Counted from the stretch's first letter, positions 1-9,806 are shown. The stretch: 64,000 bases of DNA from Photobacterium atrarenae (GCF_024380015.1 NZ_CP101509.1:868001-932000); one strand, 5' to 3'. Notes: generated by a model not told the origin, from the sequence alone. Numbers and translations: made by a program.

Positions 1-158
1 TAAACCTGATTCGACTCCATCGTTTTGTTGATCAGTAGATCACGCTGGACCTTATAGATGGAGTAGAGCGTATTGGTCAGTGTGATCAAGACACTCACAA
101 TCGTCAGCAGCAGAATTAGTTTACGGAGATCAACTTTCAGTGTAGAGGACGGCACCAT
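1..158 (-). CDS. Partial membrane-anchored protein, likely N-terminus of a signalling protein
   Basis: Only the first 52 codons lie in the window; the gene runs off the left edge. The start is an ATG at 156-158. The visible part has a short basic cytoplasmic segment and then one hydrophobic helix at about residues 13-30 (RKLILLLTIVSVLITLTN), followed by the charged segment expected at the start of a periplasmic sensor domain. This layout is common in Vibrionaceae GGDEF/EAL or histidine-kinase sensors, but no catalytic domain can be seen, so the family is inference. Confidence 0.5.
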   Translation of the reverse strand, partial: MVPSSTLKVDLRKLILLLTIVSVLITLTNTLYSIYKVQRDLLINKTMESNQV

Positions 159-828
159 AAAAGATTAAAACCCTGTTCGGTCATGATAAAGACAAGCGGG
201 AAATTACCGGGTCAATCTAATCGAGCGCTGATCCTGATGCAAGCAGGTAAGTGACAAAGTAAACAACTAAGCTGTATGTTTTATTCGTTTTTTGAACACT
301 GATCCTGGTGGCATCAAGCTGTTCTCCGGATATGCGCACATTTGAGCTGCCACAGAAAGCGAGTTGACACAGTTCAGACCGACCCGGCAGATCAAACACC
401 AGTGTTGTGACTCGTTTTTTCCCTTCGCTGGTGAGGGCGACCTGAGGTTGTGTCAACCCTGGTAAGGCGAAGCCCGTCTCTGAGATTGAGCCCCATCAGG
501 GTGAGGTTGATCAATCCGGCGATCATTTGAATCGACCTGCATGATTTACTGATCAGGTTTAAACTTCTGGCTATTCGGCCGATAAAAGATACTGTCTGCG
601 TATAAGAAATGGGATAAACCCCACACTGAGTGGGTTGTTGCATATTTGTAACGGCTTTATGATGAGCTTTCCATCAGTTATCGGACCAGTCGTCTGACCA
701 ACTTTCTCGTAACAGATGCCGACCTGATTCCGGCCGTTCACGTTCCTACAATGTTTCGTGTGACCGGGAATGGTTTGAATCAAGAAAAAAACACAACGCG
801 TCTCAGCGTGGCTATAAGGTTATTCACA
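159..828. other. Intergenic stretch without a convincing gene
   Basis: About 670 bases separate the partial gene at the left edge from the chemoreceptor. Short open frames exist on the minus strand (for example 217-456, which would need a TTG start), but none has a good ribosome site or a recognisable domain. I see no repeat or clear terminator here. It may contain promoters for both divergent genes. Confidence 0.4.
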
Positions 829-2394
829 GTGAAAAAAATTATCTTACTTGTTGTCAGTGCGATGTTTGCGATAGCCGCAATCGCCAGTATTACTTCGACC
901 TCCTATATCTCCCACCATGAAATCGACAACATCATCCTCAAGCGCTCTCAGGCTCAGGCTGAATTGCTGGCCAAACATGTGGAATATGTGCTGGAGACAT
1001 CCGCGCAACCCCAGGCTGATCTTCAGGCGCTGGTTCAATCGCTGAAGCAGCGAGGAGATATTAGCTATGCGGTGGTGATTGATAAGAACATTCAGGCGAT
1101 TGCCCACAGTGATGCGCAGAAGCTGAATAAAGTGTATGACGACAGTTATACCGTTGCCGGTGCCGGGAGTGGGAAAGCACAACACCTGAAATGGTATGCC
1201 GATGTTCAGCAGGTGTGGGTGTATGACATTATGACCCCGGTGTATGTTAACGGCGCGCTATATGGCTCTTTTGATGTCGGGATCCCGATCACCGAAGTGA
1301 GCGATGCAGCGGAAGAGATCGTTGTGGCGCAGCTCGCGGCTATTGTTGCAATTTTCCTATTGTGTGCGGTTGTGCTGGTGTGGGTGCTGGGCCGGTTGTT
1401 CAAGCCGCTGGTTGGGTTGCAGCATGCCCTGGTTGATATTTCCCGTGGGGACGGCGATCTGACGGTGAGGCTGCCGGTGAACGGTAATGATGAAATCGCG
1501 CAAATTTCCGAGTCGTTCAATATCTTTGTCGCCAAAATTGACGGTATTGTCAGCCAGGTGGTGAAAACCGGTCAGGATCTCGGTCAGTCTGCGGCTGAGC
1601 TGCGTCACCAATCGGCGCAGGCGCTGTCGCGTGGGCAGGATCAAAGCGAGCAAACGCTGCTGGTGGTGACTTCAATGAATGAAATGATAGCCACCATTAA
1701 TGAAATTTCCCAGAATGCTGCGGGTGCGGCAGAGTCGGCGGGTAATGCCAATGATGAAACTGAGGCCGGTCGCACAACCCTGCAGAGTGCGACGAATACC
1801 ATGACCGATCTGGCGGGAGAAATGGAGCAGATGTCCGGGGTCGTGACGGATCTGGCACAACGGACCCAGTCGATTGGCTCAATTCTGGAGGTGATCCGCG
1901 GCATTTCCGAGCAGACCAACTTACTGGCGCTGAATGCGGCCATTGAGGCGGCGCGGGCCGGAGAAGCCGGCCGCGGTTTCTCGGTGGTTGCCGATGAAGT
2001 TCGGAACCTGGCGACCAAAACGGCGGCGTCGACCGATGAAATCCAAACCATGATCGACCAGCTGCAACTGGAAGCCGGAAAAGCGGTCAGTGCGATGGAC
2101 AGTAGTAAGGCGCTGACGGCTGCCGGAAGCGAAGCGACGGAGCAGGCTTTTGCGGCTCTGGAAGCGATTACGCAGCAGGTCCGGATGATTCTGGATATGA
2201 ATACCCAGGTCGCGACGGCAACCGAAGAGCAGTCCAGCGTCGCCAATGAAATCAATCAGAATATGGACACTGTGAACAACTCGGTCCAAGCCGGATTGGA
2301 CGCTAGTCATAAGCTGGAGCAAACATCGCAGCATCTGGATGACTTAGCCAAAGCACTGGATCGCCATGTCGGCTCCTTTAAGGTGTCGCTCTGA
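829..2394 (+). CDS. Methyl-accepting chemotaxis protein, membrane type
   Basis: Inner-membrane chemoreceptor that passes ligand signals to CheA/CheW. From a GTG at 829 it has 521 residues: a transmembrane helix at about residues 4-22, a periplasmic single-Cache-like sensor region to about 160, a second helix ([15 protein letters not shown]) near 165-185, a HAMP segment, and a long coiled-coil signalling domain. The conserved hairpin tip reads [20 protein letters not shown]. An in-frame ATG at 751 would add 26 residues. I prefer 829 because AAGG sits about nine bases upstream and because the protein then begins MKKIILLVV, a typical receptor start. The ligand is unknown. An intrinsic terminator follows. 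Confidence 0.93.
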   Translation: MKKIILLVVSAMFAIAAIASITSTSYISHHEIDNIILKRSQAQAELLAKHVEYVLETSAQPQADLQALVQSLKQRGDISYAVVIDKNIQAIAHSDAQKLNKVYDDSYTVAGAGSGKAQHLKWYADVQQVWVYDIMTPVYVNGALYGSFDVGIPITEVSDAAEEIVVAQLAAIVAIFLLCAVVLVWVLGRLFKPLVGLQHALVDISRGDGDLTVRLPVNGNDEIAQISESFNIFVAKIDGIVSQVVKTGQDLGQSAAELRHQSAQALSRGQDQSEQTLLVVTSMNEMIATINEISQNAAGAAESAGNANDETEAGRTTLQSATNTMTDLAGEMEQMSGVVTDLAQRTQSIGSILEVIRGISEQTNLLALNAAIEAARAGEAGRGFSVVADEVRNLATKTAASTDEIQTMIDQLQLEAGKAVSAMDSSKALTAAGSEATEQAFAALEAITQQVRMILDMNTQVATATEEQSSVANEINQNMDTVNNSVQAGLDASHKLEQTSQHLDDLAKALDRHVGSFKVSL

Positions 2395-2431
2395 AGTACA
2401 TTCAGTTCTTGATTCGATAATGCGTGAGCCG

Positions 2432-2463
2432 AAAGCCCCTGACCTGTGTCAGGGGCTTTTTCT
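2432..2463 (+). terminator. Intrinsic terminator after the chemoreceptor gene
   Basis: Perfect hairpin AAAGCCCCTGAC / GTCAGGGGCTTT with a short loop, followed by a T-rich run. It lies 38 bases after the chemoreceptor stop. Confidence 0.85.
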
Positions 2464-2589
2464 TTGAATGTAAAAAATAATCAACAATTTATTTATGGGG
2501 CTGATATCGCATTCTGGTTGTCGGGATAACATGATATGCGCTTGATTGCTGCTAGTCTTTTCGCAGACGGATTTGATGATGGAGTTTAA

Positions 2590-3135
2590 ATGAACAATTT
2601 CCTTGTTCCGAAGGCGCTGCACGAGGTTTTTGGTGAAAAGCAATCGGTGATTGAAGTCGTGTTTACTGCGTTATTTGCGGTCGTCGGCACATCGCTGATT
2701 TACTTCCACTTTGACTTCCCCGGTACAGCACATACCTGGCGCACTGCTTTCGGGCTTATTTTGATTGCGGATGTGCTGGCGGGGTGCCTTGCCAATTTCA
2801 CCCGGGGCACGAATCAGTATTACGCCCAACGGCCGAAAGGACGCCTGCTCTTTATTGCGATCCATGTTCACTTACTGGTGATTGCCTGGCTGTTATCGGC
2901 TCCAATGCTGGCTGCATGTTGGATATGGCTCTACACCATTGCCTGCGCACTGCTCGTCAATCGCTTGTTCGGGTATTCCTTGCAGGTGTTTATTGCAGCA
3001 AGCTTGTTGTGTGTCGGACTGTTACTGATTTTGAGTCTGGCTTTGCCCGGGTGGTTTCTCGTGATCAGCATTTTTTTCATGATGAAAGTCATGTTTAGTT
3101 TTGCGGTAGACCATTACCGGCAACAGTCAGCATAG
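2590..3135 (+). CDS. Integral membrane protein of unknown function
   Basis: 181 residues with about five hydrophobic helices: near 22-40, 50-66, 85-125 (two helices), 130-150 and 152-172. A GGAG ribosome site lies just upstream of the ATG. No catalytic motif or family signature is recognised. The lipoprotein gene starts within a few tens of bases downstream on the same strand, so the two are probably co-transcribed. Confidence 0.7.
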   Translation: MNNFLVPKALHEVFGEKQSVIEVVFTALFAVVGTSLIYFHFDFPGTAHTWRTAFGLILIADVLAGCLANFTRGTNQYYAQRPKGRLLFIAIHVHLLVIAWLLSAPMLAACWIWLYTIACALLVNRLFGYSLQVFIAASLLCVGLLLILSLALPGWFLVISIFFMMKVMFSFAVDHYRQQSA

Positions 3136-3168
3136 TGAATGGCTAACATCAAAACAGAAAAGGAATGG

Positions 3169-3735
3169 ATGATGAAAAAGTTGGGATTCAGTTTAAGTGT
3201 GATGATGTTGAGTGGCTGCAGCAGTTTGACGACATCGCAAGAACCGCTACTGGCGGATGCTTCACAGCTGTGTCAAGGAAGCGTGGCGTTGCCTCAGGGC
3301 TTGGCACCTCATTTCGAAGCCACGCAGGATCCGGATCTGCTTCAGAGTGCACTGGGTGAGCCTGAACAGGGCAAGCTCTGCCAGGGACAGGTCTATCAGA
3401 GTAAGCCGGATGCAGAGGTGGTGCTGTTCCGGGCCTGGAACAGTACCAACCCGAACAGCCAGTTTGGCAAGTGGTGGGCATTCCATCAACCGAATGGAAA
3501 AATTGCTTCCTATCGCGCGGATTATGAAATCTGCTACCAGTGGTCACCGCTGGATAAACTGGTTCGCTGTACATTAAAACCTGGGACTAAAGTTGTGGTC
3601 GGAAATGGGCAAAGTGCGAAATGTTCGGAGTATTTAACTTACCCGACGTCGGAAAAACAGCAGGTCTACCTGGTCGATGCTGAAGCCGCGGTGCTGAACT
3701 GCACCGAGTACGACGGAGTGATGAGCTGGCAGTAA
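3169..3735 (+). CDS. Putative lipoprotein
   Basis: The start is chosen at 3169 (or the adjacent ATG at 3172) because AGGA at 3161-3164 precedes it; a longer frame from 3139 lacks a ribosome site. The N-terminus is a lipoprotein signal: MMKKLGFSLSVMM, then the lipobox LSGC, so Cys would be lipidated and the protein anchored in a membrane. The mature part is about 170 residues with several cysteines and no recognised domain. It follows the membrane-protein gene closely. Confidence 0.7.
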   Translation: MMKKLGFSLSVMMLSGCSSLTTSQEPLLADASQLCQGSVALPQGLAPHFEATQDPDLLQSALGEPEQGKLCQGQVYQSKPDAEVVLFRAWNSTNPNSQFGKWWAFHQPNGKIASYRADYEICYQWSPLDKLVRCTLKPGTKVVVGNGQSAKCSEYLTYPTSEKQQVYLVDAEAAVLNCTEYDGVMSWQ

Positions 3736-3798
3736 ATGGGAACGACGCCCTTCCACTCATGTCAGCATTTTGAATATGAGGGAAGGGACGCCAAGGCG

Positions 3799-4332
3799 TT
3801 AGGCGCTATCTTTCTGACGGCCAAGGCCGTGCCAATATACAGGCCAATTTCCTTCCTCACCGTAGTTATTGATCACCGAAGCAATCAATACCAAAGTGAT
3901 ACTGCCAACCAGCACCGGTGTGATCAGATAGTCAAAACCGACCACCCCTTGTCCTGCCAGTATAATTACCAGCGGGTTGGCTCCGGCTGGCGGGTGTACG
4001 GCGCGGAAGAATTGCATCAGCATAATCGCCACGCCGACAGCCAGAGACATGACCACGATTGAGTCGCCCAATCCGTATAAGGCGACAAGCCCGACAGCCG
4101 AGGTAATTAAATGGCCGACGATGACATTTCGGGGTTGGGCGAGCGGTGATGCCGGTGCGGCGAACAGAATCACGCACGTTGCGCCGAAAGGGGCCATCAG
4201 CCAGGGCATCCCGGTTGACTGACCCAGGTAGCTGAGAGTCAGAATCCCCAGAAACCCGCCGACGAGTCCCTTCATCATGTGAATCATTTTGGGTTTTGGT
4301 GGCAACGCGCCTCCGCCTCGTAGCTTTTGCAT
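3799..4332 (-). CDS. HPP-family integral membrane protein
   Basis: 177 residues with four or five membrane helices and the family signature VHPPAGANPL at about residues 115-124. HPP proteins are small inner-membrane proteins; a cyanobacterial member is reported to take part in nitrite transport, but the substrate here cannot be read from sequence. The upstream region carries two identical palindromes at 4390-4401 and 4420-4431, so the gene is probably under a dedicated dimeric regulator. Confidence 0.8.
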   Translation of the reverse strand: MQKLRGGGALPPKPKMIHMMKGLVGGFLGILTLSYLGQSTGMPWLMAPFGATCVILFAAPASPLAQPRNVIVGHLITSAVGLVALYGLGDSIVVMSLAVGVAIMLMQFFRAVHPPAGANPLVIILAGQGVVGFDYLITPVLVGSITLVLIASVINNYGEEGNWPVYWHGLGRQKDSA

Positions 4333-4388
4333 CTTCGTATCTCCTCATGAAAAACAGGCGATAGATCGGCCTGTCTGATGAATGATGT

Positions 4389-4431
4389 GTACAGATCTGT
4401 ACCATCTGTAAAATTATGATACAGATCTGTA
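4389..4431. promoter_or_regulatory. Paired palindromic operator upstream of the HPP gene
   Basis: The 12-bp palindrome TACAGATCTGTA occurs at 4390-4401 and again at 4420-4431, exactly 30 bp apart centre to centre (three helical turns). It lies about 60-100 bp upstream of the HPP start. The first copy extends to a 14-bp perfect palindrome, 4389-4402. This is the geometry of two dimers of a repressor such as a TetR- or MarR-type protein; the regulator is not identified. Confidence 0.55.
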
Positions 4432-4552
4432 CACGTTGAGGCAATAACTAATTCATGAAAGCTCGTGTATGTGAAAGATCATGGTCGATGGGACTGGTTA
4501 CCTCGTGGTGCCGCCGCTGAATTGCTACAGCGGGTTGTTTTCCGTGCCTCAA

Positions 4553-4750
4553 AGGAGGGGGTCAAATGCCTTCCATTTATTGCCTGCTCTGAATACGTTC
4601 GGGAGAGTGCGTGATCAGCAGCTGATTCAGGTGTTGCCGGATTGGCGTGGGGAAAAACGGAATGTTTATGCGGTGTGGTATCGGCGCCAGTTCCTGAGTA
4701 CTCGAGCGGCCGAGCTGCTCGATTATCTGAAGCAGCATGTTTCTTTTTAG
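4553..4750 (+). pseudogene. Remnant of a LysR-type regulator (C-terminal end only)
   Basis: The frame ending at 4750 encodes a segment (LLPALNTFGR, LIQVLPDW, VYAVWYRRQF, AAELLDYL) that matches the end of a LysR effector-binding domain. There is no helix-turn-helix domain upstream in any frame. I read this as a decayed regulator gene, possibly once linked to the HPP gene and its paired palindrome. Confidence 0.55.
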
Positions 4751-4857
4751 CCGGCGGGGGGCATGAGCTCGCTGTATCAAGCGGGACTGTGTGGAACTTG
4801 CAGCCCGGATTGAATCATCGGGCTGGCTTGATTGACTCTTGCGGTTTCATGGCCGCC

Positions 4858-5868
4858 CTATGGTTGCTCAGGCGCCAGAGGGGGGACAAGGATGTTTTCG
4901 TCGCAGTCAGCGAAATGGTACGCACAGTTCCGTCCGTTGGCCTTGGCCTGATAAAGCGCTTTATCGGCTTGGGCGATCAGGCACTTGGAAAGCTCATGGA
5001 TACTGGTTCTTTCCAGCTCCGCCGGGGCGACAAACGTTGTCAGACCGATACTCACCGTGACTTTGCCGTGTTCAACACTGGCCCGGTAACGTTCGCCCGC
5101 CGCTTTACTGTCCGCCTCGCCCGTTTGATACATCAGAATAATGAACTCATCGCCGGCAAGACGGGCAACGACATCGCTGTGCCGTGCCGTATCGCTTAAG
5201 GTTTTGCTGACAGTACACAGAGCGTGATCGCCTTCCTGGTGTCCCCAGTTGTCGTTGATGGCCTTAAAGTTGTCGATATCAATAATCGCAATCGACAAGG
5301 GTGTTTGATAACGTGCACTTTTAGACAGCTCTTTTTCTAGCATTTCGTGAAAGATGCGGCGATTGTAAAGAGCAGTCAGCGGATCTCGACAAGCCAGTTT
5401 TTCCAGCTCACGATTTTTCTCCATCAGCTCTTCTTCCACTTTTTTATAAGCGGTCAGATCGTTGTGCGAGCCTAGCATCCGAACCGGCTTACCGGATTTG
5501 TCACGGATGGCGACACCCCGGCAACGGACCCACACGGTAGAACCGTCCTTGTGTTTGTAGCGGACGATTTGATCATACGGATGGGTTGGATCCAGGCTGT
5601 GTTTGCGGAAGTTTTCCATTGCCGCCTCGAGATCCTCGGGGAAGATCAGATCCTGCCATTCGGAGGCCAAGTGCTTTTTTTCACTGGGCTCGTAGCCAAG
5701 CAAGGTCCAAAACCTGTCGTTCATCCACTCATGTTCCGGGTTTTCCAAATCCCAGTACCACAAGCCGTCTAACGAACCATCCTGGAGAAATTCGAAGATA
5801 CCGTCTTCTTCATTGAGCAGTTGGTAAAGCTCGTTTTTTAGATAATTGTCGTTATTGTTGTTCATCAT
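4858..5868 (-). CDS. PAS-GGDEF diguanylate cyclase
   Basis: 336 residues, soluble. Residues about 30-145 form a PAS_3-type sensor domain with its PAC end (RGVAIRDKSG...GSHNDLTAYK), and residues 155-320 a GGDEF domain. The active-site loop reads AGDEF at 238-242, a permitted variant of GGDEF. RHSD at 229-232, five residues before it, is the RxxD inhibitory site, so product inhibition by c-di-GMP is expected. AAGGAA lies about eight bases before the ATG. The predicted reaction is 2 GTP to c-di-GMP, controlled by whatever the PAS domain senses. Confidence 0.92.
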   Translation of the reverse strand: MMNNNNDNYLKNELYQLLNEEDGIFEFLQDGSLDGLWYWDLENPEHEWMNDRFWTLLGYEPSEKKHLASEWQDLIFPEDLEAAMENFRKHSLDPTHPYDQIVRYKHKDGSTVWVRCRGVAIRDKSGKPVRMLGSHNDLTAYKKVEEELMEKNRELEKLACRDPLTALYNRRIFHEMLEKELSKSARYQTPLSIAIIDIDNFKAINDNWGHQEGDHALCTVSKTLSDTARHSDVVARLAGDEFIILMYQTGEADSKAAGERYRASVEHGKVTVSIGLTTFVAPAELERTSIHELSKCLIAQADKALYQAKANGRNCAYHFADCDENILVPPLAPEQP

Positions 5869-6212
5869 GCGTTCCTTGGTAATGGAAGCAAAGTCACACT
5901 TTCATTGTGTGGATATTATCAAACTTGTTGTTTAAAGGATGGATTTTATCTCTAAAACCGACTTCTGCTCTCATTTTCGCTGAAGTAAGCGGTTTGAATT
6001 GAAGTACATCCCTTGGTTTGAATTTACGAAGTATGAATGGGTTGCTTACTGGCGTGCGAGCCGGGTGGCTAAAGATGTCTCCGTTGATCGGCCCAAGCGT
6101 GATCAATACAAGGTTTAACTTCATGAAGAGTCGACCGCTTCAAGGCCCGCCACTGCGACGACTGGTGGTTATGGGGAGCGATAAACGCATGTTGTTCAAT
6201 GATGGGATTTGG
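5869..6212. other. Intergenic stretch with no supported gene
   Basis: Roughly 340 bases between the PAS-GGDEF gene start and the terminator of the oxidoreductase operon. Short frames occur on both strands but lack ribosome sites and recognisable sequence. The promoter of the cyclase should lie at its left end. Confidence 0.4.
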
Positions 6213-6242
6213 CAAAAAGGCTTACGTGCAAGCGTAAGCCTT
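6213..6242 (-). terminator. Intrinsic terminator of the oxidoreductase operon
   Basis: Ten-base-pair stem AAGGCTTACG / CGTAAGCCTT (arms 6217-6226 and 6233-6242). On the minus strand it is followed by TTTTTGCC, just after the stop of the gene at 6259. Confidence 0.8.
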
Positions 6243-6258
6243 GTGATGTGTTGACCCG

Positions 6259-7260
6259 TTACGGCATCGGATTGGCTTGCGCCGCCGCTTCCCAGTCGGT
6301 CAACAACTGCATGATCTGACGAGAGTCTTTCGGGCGTGCGGCCGGGCGAGTCAGCGCCTTTTCTCCGGCGCCCAGGGCGGCCAGGACAGCGCGGACCTGA
6401 TAGAGAAAACCGTCTCCTTCGGCATCGACTGTGATCAGCGTTTCGGCTTGTTCATATTGGGTCAGTCGCAGTTGGTTGACTTGGGTTGGCAACCACGGAT
6501 TCGTGACCACTTGCAGGCTGCCGGTGGTGCCTAAGATGGTCAACGAGGCATGTAAACCGTAGTCTTCCGCCGTGTGGAGCTGCGCCATGATGCCGTTGCC
6601 AAAACGAATGTTGGCGATGGACTCGCACAGGTTCCCATCGCTGCCTTTGCGGCCCGTGGCGCTGATTTGGTAATCCGTTACCGCCTGCTCTCCTATGCAC
6701 TGTTGCAGGATCAGCTGGAGGAGGGAAGCGGGGTAGCAGCCGAGGTTGAACAGGGCTCCCTTGCTGTCCGGATTGACGAACTGGGCAATCGCGGCGGTGT
6801 ATTGACCCTGGATCGCGCGTATCTCACCAATCTCACCAGCCTGGAGGATCTGGCAGATCCGGGCGGCGAGTGGATGGTTTAAATACATCAGCCCCTCGGC
6901 AAAAAACACCTGATGGCGGTGTACTGCTTCCAGGGCTGCATCCGTTTGCGCCATATCGACGGCCAAGGATTTTTCGCACAAAATTGCTTTTCCGGCGCTT
7001 GCAGCCTTAATCACATACGTATGGTGTAAGTGGTTCGGCAAGGCAATATAGATAATATCAACGGCTTCATCGGCAATCAGGGCCTCGTAACTGTCGTATT
7101 GAACCGGAATATCATACTGCTCGGCCAGCGCCTGGCGTGGCTCCGGACGGCGTCCTGCAATGGCGTGGATTTGGCTCTGACCATCGGCTGTGATGGCCTC
7201 GGCCATGACGCCGGAGATAAAACTGGTTCCCAGAATGCCCCATGTTTTCGGCTGATTCAT
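6259..7260 (-). CDS. Gfo/Idh/MocA-family oxidoreductase
   Basis: 333 residues. The N-terminal Rossmann fold carries GILGTSFISG at about residues 8-17, followed by the family motif around CEKSLAVD near 95-102 (usually EKP, here EKS), and a C-terminal alpha/beta domain. Members use NAD(P) to oxidise or reduce sugars, inositols or related aldehydes. The substrate cannot be assigned. AAGGA precedes the ATG. The gene is second in a two-gene operon behind the ABM monooxygenase (17-base gap), under the likely control of the divergent LysR regulator. Confidence 0.85.
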   Translation of the reverse strand: MNQPKTWGILGTSFISGVMAEAITADGQSQIHAIAGRRPEPRQALAEQYDIPVQYDSYEALIADEAVDIIYIALPNHLHHTYVIKAASAGKAILCEKSLAVDMAQTDAALEAVHRHQVFFAEGLMYLNHPLAARICQILQAGEIGEIRAIQGQYTAAIAQFVNPDSKGALFNLGCYPASLLQLILQQCIGEQAVTDYQISATGRKGSDGNLCESIANIRFGNGIMAQLHTAEDYGLHASLTILGTTGSLQVVTNPWLPTQVNQLRLTQYEQAETLITVDAEGDGFLYQVRAVLAALGAGEKALTRPAARPKDSRQIMQLLTDWEAAAQANPMP

Positions 7261-7277
7261 AACTTTTTGTCCTTACT

Positions 7278-7565
7278 TCATTGATGGCTTTCGAACGCCC
7301 GGACCAGCTCGGTGATCCCCAGTCCGATAAATTCTTGGGTGTGTCTGGCGTGGAAATGGGCTTCAAATGCTGCCTGATCGTCATACCTTTCCCAGAAAAT
7401 GAAGCGACGTGGGTCCTGGCGATCCTGGGTCGCCATCGCAAATGAGCAGCCGGGCTCACGGTTCATCCCGGCGCAGAACACGTCGATTGCCGCTTTTGCC
7501 TCGTCCAGATCATATGCCGCGTGAACCCTGAGCTCTGCGGTAATGAATAGCCCTTGTTCAAACAT
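7278..7565 (-). CDS. Antibiotic biosynthesis monooxygenase (ABM) domain protein
   Basis: 95 residues, the size of YgiN-type quinol or aromatic monooxygenases. The core motif FIFWERYDDQAAFEAHF and the following HxxxxE segment are typical of the dimeric ferredoxin-like ABM fold. The reaction is not deducible. It is the first gene of the operon with the Gfo/Idh/MocA oxidoreductase and is divergent from the LysR gene. Confidence 0.82.
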   Translation of the reverse strand: MFEQGLFITAELRVHAAYDLDEAKAAIDVFCAGMNREPGCSFAMATQDRQDPRRFIFWERYDDQAAFEAHFHARHTQEFIGLGITELVRAFESHQ

Positions 7566-7615
7566 TGTTTCCCCCTTACATCCAAGTCGTCAGAGGAATT
7601 TAATTGACATCTGAG

Positions 7616-7653
7616 AGTTGATAAACAACGATTCACTTCGATGTTTATCAACT
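7616..7653. promoter_or_regulatory. Inverted repeat between LysR regulator and its divergent operon
   Basis: Perfect 11-bp inverted repeat AGTTGATAAAC / GTTTATCAACT (arms 7616-7626 and 7643-7653). It lies in the 100-base gap between the ABM gene and the lysR gene, and is the obvious candidate binding site for that regulator. Confidence 0.6.
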
Positions 7654-7666
7654 TATAGTTCGGAAT

Positions 7667-8536
7667 ATGGACAAATTGAAAAGCATGCAGGTGTTCGTCG
7701 ATGTCGTGCAACGGGGCAGCCTTGCAAAATCAGCGGCCCATTTTGCAATCACGGCCACTATGGTCGGGAAGCACATCAAGACGCTGGAAAGCACTTTGGG
7801 GGCGAAGCTGCTCAATCGCACCACCCGGCGCCAGTCCCTGACGGAAGCCGGTGCGATGTATTACCGGGAATGCCTGCGTATCCTGGATGATATCCAGGAA
7901 GCCGAAGATAACTTACAGGCATTCACCAACACACCGATGGGAACCCTGCGGATCAATGCACCGGTGACGTATGGCGCATTGGTTGTGGCACCGATTGTGG
8001 CGCAGTTTCTGCAGCAGTTTCCGCAAATGAATATCGCACTGAACCTTGATAACCAGCGGATCGACCCACTCCATGATCCCTTCGATGTCGTGATACGGAT
8101 TGGTCATCTCGATGACTCCAGCTTAATTGCAAGGCAGATTGGCGACTATCAAATGTTGTTTTGTGCCTCGCCAACCTATTTCCGGCGACACGGCATGCCG
8201 CGAGATATTTCTGAGTTGCGTCAGCATGACTGCCTGGGTTTTGACTATGGCGATCTCCCGTTTCACGTCACCAGCCAGGAAGCATTCGTGCAGAACCGTC
8301 ATCGGCTTCGGCTACGCAGCAATAGCGGGCAAGCCTTAAAAGCCGCTGCGCTGGCCCATGCCGGGATTATTTTGCAGCCGTCGGTATTGCTTCAGCAGGA
8401 GCTTGAGCGCGGCCAGTTGGTTGAATGCCTGTTATCCGACCGGCCTGAAGCACGTCCTATCCACCTGATCTATAAAGATAAGTCGCAGTCTCTGAAGATT
8501 CGAACCTTTATTGATTTCTTCATGTCACAGGTCTGA
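7667..8536 (+). CDS. LysR-family transcriptional regulator
   Basis: 289 residues: N-terminal winged helix-turn-helix (about residues 3-62; SLAKSAAHFAITATMVGKHIKTLE is interrupted here only for display) and a C-terminal periplasmic-binding-like effector domain (about 90-285). It is divergent from the ABM/oxidoreductase operon with an inverted repeat between them, so it probably controls that operon and itself. The effector is unknown. Confidence 0.92.
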   Translation: MDKLKSMQVFVDVVQRGSLAKSAAHFAITATMVGKHIKTLESTLGAKLLNRTTRRQSLTEAGAMYYRECLRILDDIQEAEDNLQAFTNTPMGTLRINAPVTYGALVVAPIVAQFLQQFPQMNIALNLDNQRIDPLHDPFDVVIRIGHLDDSSLIARQIGDYQMLFCASPTYFRRHGMPRDISELRQHDCLGFDYGDLPFHVTSQEAFVQNRHRLRLRSNSGQALKAAALAHAGIILQPSVLLQQELERGQLVECLLSDRPEARPIHLIYKDKSQSLKIRTFIDFFMSQV

Positions 8537-8693
8537 TCGTTTTGAAGGCGCGCTGGTGATTGTTGAGTGAAAAATGCCACTGGATGCAGCTTGTTGAAAA
8601 TAAAAGCTATTTTAAGGGTGATATTTAGTTGTATTTAAAATGCATGTTAAATTAAGATGTCCCCAATACAGAGCGAAGCAGGTGAGATGGCAG

Positions 8694-9806
8694 ATGGGGA
8701 TCGGGGCGTTATTTGGTCGCAGAGCAAGAAAGCGGGCCGAAAGAATTGAACAGATGGAGGCTGAACTCGCGCAGGTCAGCGCGGCGCTGCAGCAGCAACA
8801 GGCAGTGGCTAAGCAACAACAACAGGAGCTTTCGGAGCAGGAATCCGCGTTGCAGGCAGCGATGGCTGCCCGGCAGCATTATGAAGCAGAATTGGCTGCA
8901 CTGTATCAGCGCACGGAGCGGATGCGGAAGTCGTTTGTCTGGCTGGATGAGAGTTTGCAGCAAAGCAGCATTGCCATTGGCACCTCGGTTTCGGTGTCGC
9001 ATCAAGCCAAGCAACGGATTGAAAAACTAGCCCATGAATTGTCTGAGCTGACGGTATTGCAGGGGCAGCAGATGAGCTCGTTTACAGACTTATCGCAAGA
9101 GATCCAAAGCACCGCGGCCGTGATCGGTAAAATCAGCGAGATAGCCAAACAAACCAGCTTACTGTCCCTCAATGCTTCTATCGAGGCTGCCAGAGCGGGC
9201 GTACATGGGCGTGGGTTTGCTATTGTTGCCGATGAAGTGCGCTCGCTCTCGGGCACCACGGGGCAGTCTGCGCAAGCGGCCGATACGCTATTATCCAATC
9301 TGTCCGGCTGCTCCTCACAACTTGGCGAGGTCAGTGCCAGCCTTTCAGTCCGGGTCGAGCAAATCGCGGGTGACACCGAGAAAACGCTGGATAACCTGGG
9401 GATCGAGCTGGACCGGATCGGGGCCACTCAGGGCGATTTGGAAGCGGCCAACTGGCGCTCCAAACTGGAGCTGGCGATGATCGATGAAACCTTCCTGCGC
9501 AGCGATATCATCCAGTATGTGAACCGGCCGGACCAAACGGCGCCGCCTGCGGTGATCACTTCTCAGGAGTGCGGGATCGGGAAGTGGTACAACGCGGCGC
9601 ATGTGCGGGAGAAATTTCAGCACCACCATCAATTTAAAGCGCTGGAAGTACCGCATCACGGGGTACATGACCATGCCGAGCGTGCCGTGGCAATGGCCAT
9701 GAAGGGTGATCGCGAGGGAGCCCTGCAGGAGATCGTACACATGGAGAACCAGTACCAGCGGGTAGAATCCATTCTGCTGGCCTTGATCGGAGAAACTGAT
9801 CGCTAA
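8694..9806 (+). CDS. Soluble chemoreceptor-type protein with C-terminal CZB domain
   Basis: Cytoplasmic methyl-accepting protein without membrane helices. The start at 8694 is chosen because AGGTGAG lies about eight bases upstream; an ATG at 8640 has no ribosome site. An N-terminal coiled coil rich in Gln/Glu is followed by a shortened signalling domain whose tip reads [17 protein letters not shown]. The last about 120 residues are a chemoreceptor zinc-binding (CZB) domain with CGIGKWYN and VPHHGVHDH. The first zinc-ligand His of CZB domains appears replaced by Glu ([10 protein letters not shown]). Family members sense zinc-linked redox signals such as hypochlorous acid. Confidence 0.85.
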   Translation: MGIGALFGRRARKRAERIEQMEAELAQVSAALQQQQAVAKQQQQELSEQESALQAAMAARQHYEAELAALYQRTERMRKSFVWLDESLQQSSIAIGTSVSVSHQAKQRIEKLAHELSELTVLQGQQMSSFTDLSQEIQSTAAVIGKISEIAKQTSLLSLNASIEAARAGVHGRGFAIVADEVRSLSGTTGQSAQAADTLLSNLSGCSSQLGEVSASLSVRVEQIAGDTEKTLDNLGIELDRIGATQGDLEAANWRSKLELAMIDETFLRSDIIQYVNRPDQTAPPAVITSQECGIGKWYNAAHVREKFQHHHQFKALEVPHHGVHDHAERAVAMAMKGDREGALQEIVHMENQYQRVESILLALIGETDR

